64,000 nucleotides of DNA from Paeniglutamicibacter terrestris (GTDB lineage Bacteria > Actinomycetota > Actinomycetes > Actinomycetales > Micrococcaceae), in contig NZ_JAAWVT010000004.1 of the NCBI RefSeq assembly GCF_012271785.1, positions 1-64,000 on the forward strand, given 5' to 3'. Below, piece by piece: positions 10,577 through 17,915 of this stretch (the first letter of the stretch is position 1; every line of letters begins with the position of its first letter). The notes below the pieces were generated by a model. The model did not search any database, was not told the DNA's origin, and saw only the letters and a program-made list of their open reading frames with translations. The translations under genes and the position numbers were made by a program.

Positions 10577-10623
10577 CAACCGAAGGGCGCTGCCGCAGCA
10601 GCGTCGGGTTCCGGACCCGATGA

Positions 10624-10657
10624 GGCTACACCCGCAAAAGAAACTCGCGTTGTAGCC
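10624..10657 (+). terminator. Weak hairpin after the APC permease
   Basis: GGCTACA and TGTAGCC (7 bp) flank a 20-nt loop about 50 nt behind the permease stop. There is no T-run, so this may be only an RNA-stabilising stem ahead of the stronger hairpin at 10661-10706. Confidence 0.4.
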
Positions 10658-10660
10658 ACC

Positions 10661-10706
10661 CACCACATTCGCGGTTTTCCTTGAAAGGAAGGCCGCGAAT
10701 TTGGTG
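10661..10706. terminator. Bidirectional hairpin between convergent genes
   Basis: ATTCGCGG pairs with CCGCGAAT around TTTTCCTT/AAGGAAGG, with outer CACCA/TGGTG. It separates the APC permease from the DUF4126 gene, which ends at 10730. Confidence 0.7.
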
Positions 10707-10729
10707 TTAAACGCCCCCGCCCTGTGGCC

Positions 10730-11320
10730 CTATAATTCCTTCCGCATTCGTCGTGGACGCAACTTCGCCACCCCGACGAGAAGCACTACGCCCAGGCCCA
10801 CGACCACAATGATCACCACGACCGGCAGAGCGATGGCTAAGACGCTCAGGCCCAGTGAGGCTCCGTCTTCGGCGGTGCTGACCACCGGCGCGGCGACTCC
10901 CGCGCTCCCCAAATTCAGCAATGGTCGAGCCCCAGACTTCAGCAGGTGGAAGATCAACGCGATCCCCGCACCAATCACTAACGGTACCCATTGCGAGGTT
11001 CCGAACGTGTCATCGGGGTTGTTTACTGCGATGGTCTGCGCGCCGACTCCGGAGGCGAAAACTAGCCCGCCCGAGGCTGGACGCACCACGGTCTGCAGTA
11101 CGTCATTAAACGAGTCAACGACAGGTATCTTGTCCGCCACCACCTCAATCGCCAGGAGCACGGCCAGTATTCCCAGCGCCCAACCGTTGGACAGCCAGCC
11201 CCACCCCTCGGGTAAAGCCACCCATGAGGTAAAGCGGTTTAACAACCCCAATATGAGCAAAGGGATGTAGGCGTTTAATCCTGCTGCCGAGCTCAGCCCA
11301 GCTGCCGTGAGGAGTTCCAT
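10730..11320 (-). CDS. DUF4126 family membrane protein
   Basis: 196 residues with about five hydrophobic segments. The opening MELLTAAGLSSAAGLNAYIP and the central VDKIP-type segment (EVVADKIPVVDSFNDVLQT) followed by RPASGGLVFAS are the hallmark of DUF4126 proteins, whose function is unknown. A short basic tail (KLRPRRMRKEL) is probably cytosolic. TACGAT lies 6 nt before the ATG and no ribosome site is visible, so the message may be leaderless. It follows the DUF6297/ABC ATPase pair on the same strand but seems to have its own promoter. Confidence 0.82.
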   Translation of the reverse strand: MELLTAAGLSSAAGLNAYIPLLILGLLNRFTSWVALPEGWGWLSNGWALGILAVLLAIEVVADKIPVVDSFNDVLQTVVRPASGGLVFASGVGAQTIAVNNPDDTFGTSQWVPLVIGAGIALIFHLLKSGARPLLNLGSAGVAAPVVSTAEDGASLGLSVLAIALPVVVIIVVVGLGVVLLVGVAKLRPRRMRKEL

Positions 11321-11326
11321 GAGCCC

Positions 11327-11332
11327 ATCGTA
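11327..11332 (-). promoter_or_regulatory. -10 box of a probable leaderless DUF4126 transcript
   Basis: TACGAT on the minus strand is followed by exactly 6 nt (GGGCTC) and the ATG at 11320. Confidence 0.5.
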
Positions 11333-11379
11333 GGGGCAGATTCGGCATCAGCCACAGATTTCACGATCGTTGCTTCGTG

Positions 11380-13083
11380 CTACAGCTGAGAACGGTGAGC
11401 GTGAGAGCGCACCGCCGTCGATGTTCCCGCCGCCCAAGCAACAACGGCAACCAGCACGGCTAACAGGACCAAGGTGGGCGGTACGGGAACTAAGACGAAC
11501 GCTGCCAGCAGTCCGATGACCGAGAGCACCATGACGTCGTAGCCGTAGAGTAGATGCTGAATCATGGGCCCGGCGGCCTTTCCCACGGCGGACATGAGCA
11601 AAACAGAGCCCCAATCCAGTGCTGGTCGGAAAGCCATTCTCACGGCGCCCGCGGCCAAACCGATTCCCGTGAGTGCACCGAGACCGAGCATCAGAAAAAA
11701 TCCCGTCCCTTCTAAGTGCACCGCCCAGCCCAGGAATGCCGCAAGGCAAATCCCCCAGGGGACCAGCAGCAGCGCTGCGACTAGCGCGTGGGTCTGGCGC
11801 ACCGCCCCGCGATTCAGCGGAATGATGGAATCCAGCGCTGGTACATCCGCGGCTTGAGCAGCCGCCGCCGAGGCTGCCCGCGCCGCCAGAATCGCTCCAA
11901 CGATCACCAATATTCCGAGCACCACCGCGCTCGCGCCCTGGACAGCAAAGACGCCAGCCAGCGGCACACTCCATCCCGCCAATAGACCGCTCCAAGTCTT
12001 CTTGGTGCGCAGGAGTACCAACAATTCGGCTCGGATCAAGGCCGAAAATGGGCCCCGGACCCATGACGCCGGAAGCATACGTGAGAAGGGATCTCCCCCG
12101 CGTTGCTTATTTCTTTCCAGTACGAGCATGACCCGCTTGCTGTCCCCGGCGCCCGCGGCGCCCGCGGCGCCGATGGCACTACCTAGTGCCTTATCGTCTA
12201 GCAGTGCCAGCGCGGCACCAGCATGCGCACTGGACGCCCCTCGAGAGATTAATTCCGCACTCGGAATACGTTGAAGCTGGCCCCTCAGTACGGCGAACCC
12301 GACAAGAGCCGCAACGATCAGAGCCACGGGGACCCACCACGCTCCTGCCTGAGCCACTACGGGCAACCGGGAAGGCAGCGAAAACCAGAACCATTCCATG
12401 GTGCCGCTTCCGCCCACACGCAAGAGCACGTCCACCAGATAAGCCACCAGCACCGCTGCGCTCATCCAATTCAGCACGGCAAGGAAGGTTGACCCCCGCC
12501 CGCGGGTCTGCGAGAACGCCGCCAGTAGTGAGAGCAGCACAAAAAGCATCCCTAGAGTCACGGCGCCGAGCAACACTCCCAGCGCTGAGCCGGGCGAAAT
12601 GCCTGCCATCACGCTTCCATAGCCGATGGGCAACCAAAGGAAGGCACCAATGGCGAAGGTACTGACCAAACGCTGACGCAGCAATCGAGCCAAGAACCCG
12701 GTGCGCACCACGGGCAAACTCAACCACCAAAACCCTTGAGCCCGATCCACTGCGGCCGGGCCCAGCCGAGCAATCAGCGACAAACCACCCAATAAGCCGA
12801 GCATGACCAGCGTCGAGGCGGCGGATGAGCCAGGCACCACCCCAAGGCCATCACGGATTAATCCTCCGTCGGACGCGGATCGAAGTTGGTCAGCGAAGGC
12901 GAAGGCCAGACCCGCGGCGTAGGAAAAAATGATCGCTGCGCCCAGCATAGTGATATAAAAATCGCCCAAACGGTCCCAGAAGTCATCGCGGCGAGCTAAC
13001 TTTTCCGCCACGCGGTTTCGCGCCCATGGGTCAAAGTCGACGGGCGCGTTATCCAGAGCCGCCAGCGCGTCAGCTGTGGGCAA
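11380..13083 (-). CDS. DUF6297 family membrane protein (ABC exporter permease partner)
   Basis: About 567 residues with roughly 12-14 hydrophobic segments and a hydrophilic N-terminus (DNAPVDFDPWARNRVAEKL). I recognise the DUF6297 type of actinobacterial membrane protein that is encoded with a small ABC ATPase. A soluble central stretch near residues 300-345 contains SKRVMLVLERNKQRGGDPF. The start is unclear: a TTG at 13083 with GGGGCGG upstream fits best and overlaps the ATPase stop by 14 nt; an ATG at 13128 would overlap by 59 nt. Translational coupling to the ATPase indicates a two-gene exporter. Cargo unknown. Confidence 0.78.
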   Translation of the reverse strand: MPTADALAALDNAPVDFDPWARNRVAEKLARRDDFWDRLGDFYITMLGAAIIFSYAAGLAFAFADQLRSASDGGLIRDGLGVVPGSSAASTLVMLGLLGGLSLIARLGPAAVDRAQGFWWLSLPVVRTGFLARLLRQRLVSTFAIGAFLWLPIGYGSVMAGISPGSALGVLLGAVTLGMLFVLLSLLAAFSQTRGRGSTFLAVLNWMSAAVLVAYLVDVLLRVGGSGTMEWFWFSLPSRLPVVAQAGAWWVPVALIVAALVGFAVLRGQLQRIPSAELISRGASSAHAGAALALLDDKALGSAIGAAGAAGAGDSKRVMLVLERNKQRGGDPFSRMLPASWVRGPFSALIRAELLVLLRTKKTWSGLLAGWSVPLAGVFAVQGASAVVLGILVIVGAILAARAASAAAAQAADVPALDSIIPLNRGAVRQTHALVAALLLVPWGICLAAFLGWAVHLEGTGFFLMLGLGALTGIGLAAGAVRMAFRPALDWGSVLLMSAVGKAAGPMIQHLLYGYDVMVLSVIGLLAAFVLVPVPPTLVLLAVLVAVVAWAAGTSTAVRSHAHRSQL

Positions 13084-13762
13084 TTGATGCCGCCCCGTCT
13101 TGGACGCTTGCGGGAATGACCTGTCCATCCACGATGAGCAGCACGGAGTCAGCCACCATGGTGAGGAACTCGGGGTCATGCGTTATGACCAGCAGCGCAG
13201 TGCCGGCATCGGCCAGACGTCGTAGACGCAGCCCTAATGCGGCGCGCATGACCGGGTCCAGTCGCTGTTCGGGTTCGTCCAGGACCAGTAAAAGGGATGG
13301 GCGTAGCAGTGCCGCGGCCAACAGCAATCTGCGGCGCTGTCCGGAGGACAAGCGGTGAGGATATGAGGTTCGAGCCGCGGTGAGGTCAAAGAATTTCAAT
13401 TCCGCCTCGACTGCGGCTTGTGCCTCCTCGATCTGGTGGCCGCCGGCAATCAACTGCAGATGTTCTTCCACGCTCAGTGAGGGGAAGAACGCATCTTCGT
13501 CGAATACCACCGAAACAGCTTTTCGGTAGATGAAACTTGAGTCGTCTGTGAACGATCCTAGGATGACAGATTCTCCGCTGACTGGTTCCTGATATCCCAC
13601 CAGGGTGCGCAGCAGCGTGGATTTACCTGCGGCATTAAACCCGACAATACCCAGCGCTTGGCCGGCTTCGAGCACAAGGTCTAGCGGGCCGCACACGTCG
13701 TTGCCGCCATAGCCAGCGACTAGTCCGCTGGCCCGTAGCAGCTCGCGGTGAGTGGTCTCCAT
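13070..13762 (-). CDS. ABC transporter ATP-binding protein
   Basis: 230-residue nucleotide-binding subunit. Walker A GFNAAGKST near residue 41, ABC signature LSSGQRRRL near 137, Walker B LLLVLDEP near 160 and H-loop VITHDPE near 195 are all present. The Q-loop position reads FDEDAFFP, with Asp where most ABC ATPases have Gln; I believe this is shared by ATPases paired with DUF6297 permeases. A TAGCAT box lies 6 nt before the ATG and no ribosome site is seen, so the message may be leaderless. It is the first gene of the pair with the downstream DUF6297 permease. Export direction is inferred from the absence of any binding protein. Confidence 0.88.
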   Translation of the reverse strand: METTHRELLRASGLVAGYGGNDVCGPLDLVLEAGQALGIVGFNAAGKSTLLRTLVGYQEPVSGESVILGSFTDDSSFIYRKAVSVVFDEDAFFPSLSVEEHLQLIAGGHQIEEAQAAVEAELKFFDLTAARTSYPHRLSSGQRRRLLLAAALLRPSLLLVLDEPEQRLDPVMRAALGLRLRRLADAGTALLVITHDPEFLTMVADSVLLIVDGQVIPASVQDGAASIAHS

Positions 13763-13768
13763 GCCCCG

Positions 13769-13774
13769 ATGCTA
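13769..13774 (-). promoter_or_regulatory. -10 box of a probable leaderless ABC ATPase transcript
   Basis: TAGCAT on the minus strand, then CGGGGC (6 nt), then the ATG at 13762. Confidence 0.5.
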
Positions 13775-13826
13775 CCAATGCTCCGCACCAACAAGCCTCA
13801 GCATTTCGGATGAGAACTGTGGACAC

Positions 13827-13894
13827 AACAAGGGGCCGCAAACCTCCCCTTGAGCATGTGCCATTGGTGAAAGGTAGGCTTGCAGCCCCTTGTT
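13827..13894 (-). terminator. Hairpin downstream of the queuosine-precursor transporter
   Basis: AACAAGGGGC pairs with GCCCCTTGTT at the two ends, with further pairing of the flanking GCAAACCT and AGG(TA)GGCTTGC segments and a loop of about 26 nt. It follows the yhhQ-like stop at 13907. Confidence 0.6.
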
Positions 13895-13906
13895 AGTGGT
13901 GCACGG

Positions 13907-14632
13907 CTAAACGGCGTTATCGGCCGCCGAGCCGGTAGCGACATAGCTAGGTTCACGTCGCTTAAACCAGCGGATGACCAGCGTCGTCACGGGGACAAAG
14001 AGGAACTCCACCGCGGTTTTGTAAACGAAACCGACCACCAGGTAGTTCAGGAACGTTTTCAGGTCGGTTATCCCGATGACGGAAGCAGCAATGGAGCAGA
14101 AGATCAAGGTGTCGGCGAATTCGCCCACCCCCGTGGAACCCATGAGGCGTCCCACCAGCCCGCGTTCTCCAAAGCGTTCTTTCATCTTTACCAAGACAAA
14201 TGAATTCAGTGTTTGCCCCACCAAGAACCCCAGTAACGAAGCTAGGACTATCAACCAGACCGGTCCCAATGTGCGCTCGAGTGCGGCCTGGCCGTCATAC
14301 CAATCGGCGGCGGGCAGTTCGATCATGATCCAGAAGCAGAGGGTGGAGAAGGCTGCCAGCACAAAGGTGGTGATGATGGCCCGGCGGGCTACCCTGAAGC
14401 CGTAAACCTCGGAGATGACATCGCCGAGGATGTAGGCCAGTGGGAAAAGGAAGAATCCGCCGTCGGTGACGATCGGACCAAAGGTCACCCCCTTCGCGGC
14501 GCCGATGTTGGACAGGATGACCACGACGGCCATCAGTGCCAGCACCGTGGAAAAATAGGGGCTTCCCGCGGACGCAAAAATGGCGCGCGAAGCCTGTGGA
14601 CGTAGTTTGATGGAGGCGGATTTTTCGCCCAT
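13907..14632 (-). CDS. yhhQ: Queuosine precursor transporter (YhhQ / VUT family)
   Basis: 241-residue membrane protein of the ECF-like VUT_1 family, which imports queuosine precursors such as preQ0 or preQ1 in bacteria. Visible family features: LSNIGAAKGVTFGP near residue 35, LAYILGDVISEVYGFRVARR near 65, and LGFLVGQTLNSFVLVKMKER near 140, then GSTGVGEFADTLIF. Six or seven hydrophobic segments. The ATG at 14632 is preferred over a GTG at 14692 because the extra 20 residues are hydrophilic and lack a ribosome site. With tgt 5 kb away and no biosynthetic genes in view, it supports a salvage model. I searched its leader for a preQ1 aptamer and saw none. Confidence 0.87.
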   Translation of the reverse strand: MGEKSASIKLRPQASRAIFASAGSPYFSTVLALMAVVVILSNIGAAKGVTFGPIVTDGGFFLFPLAYILGDVISEVYGFRVARRAIITTFVLAAFSTLCFWIMIELPAADWYDGQAALERTLGPVWLIVLASLLGFLVGQTLNSFVLVKMKERFGERGLVGRLMGSTGVGEFADTLIFCSIAASVIGITDLKTFLNYLVVGFVYKTAVEFLFVPVTTLVIRWFKRREPSYVATGSAADNAV

Positions 14633-15040
14633 GGTTGTACCCAATCGAAGAAGTGGTTCGCCAAGTTGGTCTTTGAGAGCAACGATCTCCACGACGAGGT
14701 ACGCCGATGGAAAATATGTGCGGTCAGGACCACTCGCTGTATTAGCACTTGAGGTTCAAGTATCCCATGTCGGGTGGGCGGCGCCGCTGTACCGGAATCA
14801 ACAGCTCCACTGCTAATGTCCGCACACCCCATTACCCGCGTTGAGTCGACTCCCATCCGTCATGTCATCGCTCCCTCATGGCCGGGCCCCGAAAGCTGGG
14901 GACGTGCCGTCAACCGTTGAAAATCGTTCAGCCGTTTCCTATGCGTTCTGTGTCTACGCACATGAACTTTGCGGTTTCCCGAGGAAATCCGAAAACCTCT
15001 AAAGACCCGCAGGGGAACTCGGGCTTTGACCAAAACAGCG

Positions 15041-15064
15041 CATTTTTGAACACGTTCAAAAATG
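15041..15064. promoter_or_regulatory. Palindromic operator of the TetR-type gene
   Basis: CATTTTTGAAC and GTTCAAAAATG are perfect 11-bp arms around AC. The palindrome covers the -35 element and most of the spacer of the promoter of the downstream TetR gene, which is typical of autorepression. Confidence 0.8.
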
Positions 15065-15072
15065 ACTATAAT
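15044..15072 (+). promoter_or_regulatory. Sigma70-type promoter of the TetR gene
   Basis: TTTTGA (15044-15049), 17-nt spacer, TATAAT (15067-15072), about 33 nt before the ATG at 15106. It overlaps the palindromic operator. Confidence 0.75.
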
Positions 15073-15105
15073 GAGTGTCAGCGAAGATCCAGTAAGGGGA
15101 AAGTC

Positions 15106-15756
15106 ATGGGACAGCAAACAGCAAAGGGCATTGAAACCCGTCAGCTGCTGCTGGACACTGCCATGAAGTTATTCGCTGCCCAAGGGTTTGCTGGCACCAC
15201 GATGCGCAGTATCGCCCAAGAATCCGGCCTTTCTTTGGGCAACGCGTACTACTACTTCGATTCAAAGGATGAGATCGTCCACGAGTTATTTCGTGGATTG
15301 GTGCAGAAACACCGAAGTAGCGTTGGACCGTTGCTACGCCCGGGGAACAATTTGGAAGCCAACATTCGCTTGGCGCTGGGCAACGGCTTGAAAATTCTGG
15401 CGCCGTTCCACGAATTTGGCCCCGCTTTTATCCGCGCGGCTTTTGCCGAATCTCCCGCAGAACCCAACGAAGCGCAACGAAGCATGGAATTTGAGCTGTG
15501 GCGCCAAGTGGTGTCTGCCAGTAGTCCGTTGCCGCCGCTGGCCATTCGTCATGACCTTCCCGAACTTCTCTGGTTGATCCAACGTGGCATTTTCCTCTTT
15601 TGGGCCTACGACACTTCGGACGAGGCATCGCGTAGCCATCGACTCATCAAAAACATTTCGCCGGTCATCGCCCGTTTGGTCGTCCTTTCGCGCCTACCCG
15701 TGGTGCGCAGCATCCTCGATGACTTGCTCTCCTTGGTTCGTTCCATCTCCCGGTGA
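15106..15756 (+). CDS. TetR/AcrR family transcriptional regulator
   Basis: 216 residues, normal for the family. The N-terminal HTH is clear: TRQLLLDTAMKLFAAQGF, then TTMRSIAQESGLSLGNAYYYF (recognition helix) and a DSKDEIVHELF linker, roughly residues 8-60. The remainder is the variable ligand/dimer domain. ATG 15106 has AGGGGA 7 nt upstream. A perfect 11-bp inverted repeat sits on its promoter (15041-15064), so it probably represses itself. The adjacent genes do not carry an obvious second copy of the operator, so targets elsewhere are likely. Ligand unknown. Confidence 0.9.
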   Translation: MGQQTAKGIETRQLLLDTAMKLFAAQGFAGTTMRSIAQESGLSLGNAYYYFDSKDEIVHELFRGLVQKHRSSVGPLLRPGNNLEANIRLALGNGLKILAPFHEFGPAFIRAAFAESPAEPNEAQRSMEFELWRQVVSASSPLPPLAIRHDLPELLWLIQRGIFLFWAYDTSDEASRSHRLIKNISPVIARLVVLSRLPVVRSILDDLLSLVRSISR

Positions 15757-15930
15757 TCAGCGTGGCGGGTGATCCTCGCAGTGTCCCAAGAACCACCCGC
15801 AGCAGGCGTAGAGTCGGTAGTGAAGTAGGAAATGGGGAGGAATAGTCAGCGGCAGCCCCACCGGTTGGTCTGCCACGTCGCGTCCTTCGTGTTCCTGCGA
15901 TGACCTCTATGAGAAATAGGAGCATCCTGA

Positions 15931-16587
15931 ATGTCGTTCGAGTCCACCACCCTCCCGCATTGGGTTCAGGCATTTGCCGTACTTAGAGACCGCACGGTAC
16001 TGCGAGATGAAGACGGCCAACTCCACAGCGTTTCCGAAGACGGTAGTGACTATGAAATCACCAGCAGATGGCCCGCTGCTTCCGATCTCAACGGTCTGTT
16101 AGAAGAAACCACAGCAGACTCCCCCGATTCCCAGACACGTTTGACGTTCCTCGGTACCCCCGATGCAGAGGTTGGTCGGGATCTGGCCACACGCGGGTGG
16201 ACACTCACCGACCGCCGAGTGTTGTTGGCTGCACTGTCCAGCGATGTGGAACAGGTGGCACAGTTGCCCGAAACGGCCACGCTCTTTGAAGCTCCCATGA
16301 ACGACTATGACGTGGTTGAAATTGCCGATTTTGATGCAACCGCGGGTCGGGGTCGAGTCCATTTCGGCGACGGTTTTGCGCTATTGGCCGATCCCAGCAT
16401 CACGGCCACCGCAAACGTTGAGCAATTCCGTGCGGCCATCTTGGCCAATCTCTCGGCCGCCGCTGCGGGCCAGGGCTTGGCGGTGTTGTTTATGGTGATC
16501 TGCGCCGACACCGCTCTGGGCACACGCGAACATCGGCCCGCGGGGTGGTCCAACGCCACTCAGTTGACCACGTTCACTCGGTCCTGA
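15931..16587 (+). CDS. GNAT-like protein of unknown function
   Basis: 218 residues, cytosolic and acidic. No family is certain. The C-terminal third has a GNAT acetyltransferase-like pattern: YDVVEIADFDATAGRGRVHF near residue 128, then EQFRAAILANLSAAAAGQGL and LFMVICADTA, resembling the last strands of degenerate actinobacterial GNATs. The acetyl-CoA loop RxxGxG/A is not visible, so catalytic activity is uncertain. ATG 15931 has AGGAG 8 nt upstream. It stands alone between the TetR gene and pdxK. Confidence 0.7.
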   Translation: MSFESTTLPHWVQAFAVLRDRTVLRDEDGQLHSVSEDGSDYEITSRWPAASDLNGLLEETTADSPDSQTRLTFLGTPDAEVGRDLATRGWTLTDRRVLLAALSSDVEQVAQLPETATLFEAPMNDYDVVEIADFDATAGRGRVHFGDGFALLADPSITATANVEQFRAAILANLSAAAAGQGLAVLFMVICADTALGTREHRPAGWSNATQLTTFTRS

Positions 16588-16656
16588 ACGCTAACAGCGA
16601 CTATCGATCTGGCCATCCGATGATCGTGGCTGCGCCGTAGCATGGAAAAGCGCGCC

Positions 16657-16662
16657 TAAAAT
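16657..16662 (+). promoter_or_regulatory. -10 box of a probable leaderless pdxK transcript
   Basis: TAAAAT, then GAATTC (6 nt), then the ATG at 16669; there is no purine-rich ribosome site. Confidence 0.5.
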
Positions 16663-16668
16663 GAATTC

Positions 16669-17493
16669 ATGACCTCTGTCTCCACCGGGAACCGTCCCGC
16701 CATCACTTTGACCATCGCCGGATCTGAAGCAACCGGCGGCGCCGGCGCCCAGGCCGACCTGAAGACCTTCCAGGAACTGGGCACCTACGGCATTGTCGCG
16801 TTGACGTGCATCGTATCTTTCAACCCGAAGGACAACTGGAACCATCGCTTCGTTCCCGTCGAACCACAGGTCATTGCCGATCAGCTGGAAGCCATCCAGA
16901 CCTGTTACGCCGCAGATCTAAAAACCGTAAAGCTCGGCATGATGGGCTCCCCGGCCACCATCAACACCGTCGCAACGGCTCTAAAGTCCCAGAAATGGGA
17001 CAACGTTCTGCTCGACCCTGTGTTGATCTGCAAGGGCCAGGAGCCGGGCCACGCGCTGGACACCGACGAAGCGCTCAAAGCAAACCTGTTGCCACTTGCC
17101 ACCTTTGTTACCCCCAACCACTTTGAGGCCGAGTCCCTCTCCGGGATGAAGATCAACAACGTTGAGGACCTGACCGAGGCCGCCAAGAAGATCCATGCCA
17201 TCTCGGGGGCAACGGTACTGGCCAAGGGCGGAATCCGCCTTGCTGGCAGCGAAGCCGTGGACGTCTACTACGACGGTGAAACCCTCGAGATTCTCTCCGC
17301 ACCCAAGGTCGGCGAGGTGGCAGTCTCTGGTGCTGGCTGCTCGTTAGCTGCTGCGATCACCGCAGAGCTGGCCAAGGGTGAGACACCCTTGCAGGCTGCT
17401 CGCAACGCAAAGGCCTTTGTTACCGAGGGCATCAAGAACCGCGTTTCCTCGGCGGCTCCCTTTGATGCATTGTGGCAGGGCGGTTCACGCTAA
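16669..17493 (+). CDS. pdxK: Pyridoxine/pyridoxal kinase, ThiD-like (PdxK)
   Basis: 274-residue ribokinase-fold kinase that phosphorylates vitamin B6 vitamers to supply pyridoxal phosphate. It resembles Bacillus PdxK (formerly ThiD2) rather than true ThiD: TIAGSEATGGAGAQADLKTF near residue 15, LTCIVSFNPKDNWNH near 45 (the PdxK-specific VA-x-DP-x-x-x-WNH region), LDPVLICKG near 118, and GAGCSLAAAITAELAKG near 223. This last segment holds the catalytic Gly-Ala-Gly-Cys lid that replaces the usual Asp. TAAAAT lies 6 nt before the ATG, suggesting leaderless translation. A perfect hairpin terminator follows. HMP kinase activity in thiamine synthesis is the alternative but less likely. Confidence 0.87.
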   Translation: MTSVSTGNRPAITLTIAGSEATGGAGAQADLKTFQELGTYGIVALTCIVSFNPKDNWNHRFVPVEPQVIADQLEAIQTCYAADLKTVKLGMMGSPATINTVATALKSQKWDNVLLDPVLICKGQEPGHALDTDEALKANLLPLATFVTPNHFEAESLSGMKINNVEDLTEAAKKIHAISGATVLAKGGIRLAGSEAVDVYYDGETLEILSAPKVGEVAVSGAGCSLAAAITAELAKGETPLQAARNAKAFVTEGIKNRVSSAAPFDALWQGGSR

Positions 17494-17517
17494 TCCTGAA
17501 TACCTTCGGCGATGAGT

Positions 17518-17554
17518 AAACGCTGGTCCCATGCATTGCATGGGACCAGCGTTT
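17518..17554 (+). terminator. Perfect hairpin terminator after pdxK
   Basis: AAACGCTGGTCCCATGCA and its exact complement (18 bp) are separated by one base and followed by a further T and CCGTTT. Confidence 0.88.
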
Positions 17555-17821
17555 TCCGTTTCCCCAAGAAACGGCCGAGCCACACCGTATGTTTGTCCCT
17601 CAATTGCGGTCGACATCCTTGCCCAGGGCCACCCGCAACCCGGTGATACATTCCGGCGCTCATGCTGATCGGCTGAGGTTCCTCACAGAACCACCGACCT
17701 GAAAACACGCTAACAACCAGCGCCGACACTTCGTCCCCAGCTTTCCTCACCAACGACTCTCACACGCATGGGCACTTGGGTCGGCACGATGTCTTTTTTG
17801 TAAAAAATATCAAACAACCCC
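17555..17821. other. Intergenic stretch upstream of the subtilase
   Basis: About 270 nt with no supported gene, RNA or repeat. Its right end becomes AT-rich and leads into the promoter at 17822-17849. Confidence 0.5.
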
Positions 17822-17849
17822 TTGATATGTGCTTGAACTCACATAGGAT
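17822..17849 (+). promoter_or_regulatory. Promoter of the secreted subtilase
   Basis: TTGATA (17822-17827), 16-nt spacer, TAGGAT (17844-17849), in an AT-rich stretch 67 nt before the start codon. Confidence 0.55.
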
Positions 17850-17915
17850 GTCGCTTGGGAATCCCCTGTTTCACGGGTGTTTCTCGCATCGCTCCCATCC
17901 CATTCAAGGAGAACT

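Noticed and set aside
14633-14860. Possible preQ1 riboswitch in the leader of the queuosine-precursor transporter
   Set aside because: I looked for the preQ1-I and preQ1-II patterns (short C-rich loop hairpin with A-rich tail) and did not find them.
15765-15800. Stem GCGGGTG/CACCCGC after the TetR gene
   Set aside because: Only 7 bp with a long loop and no T-run; not convincing as a terminator.
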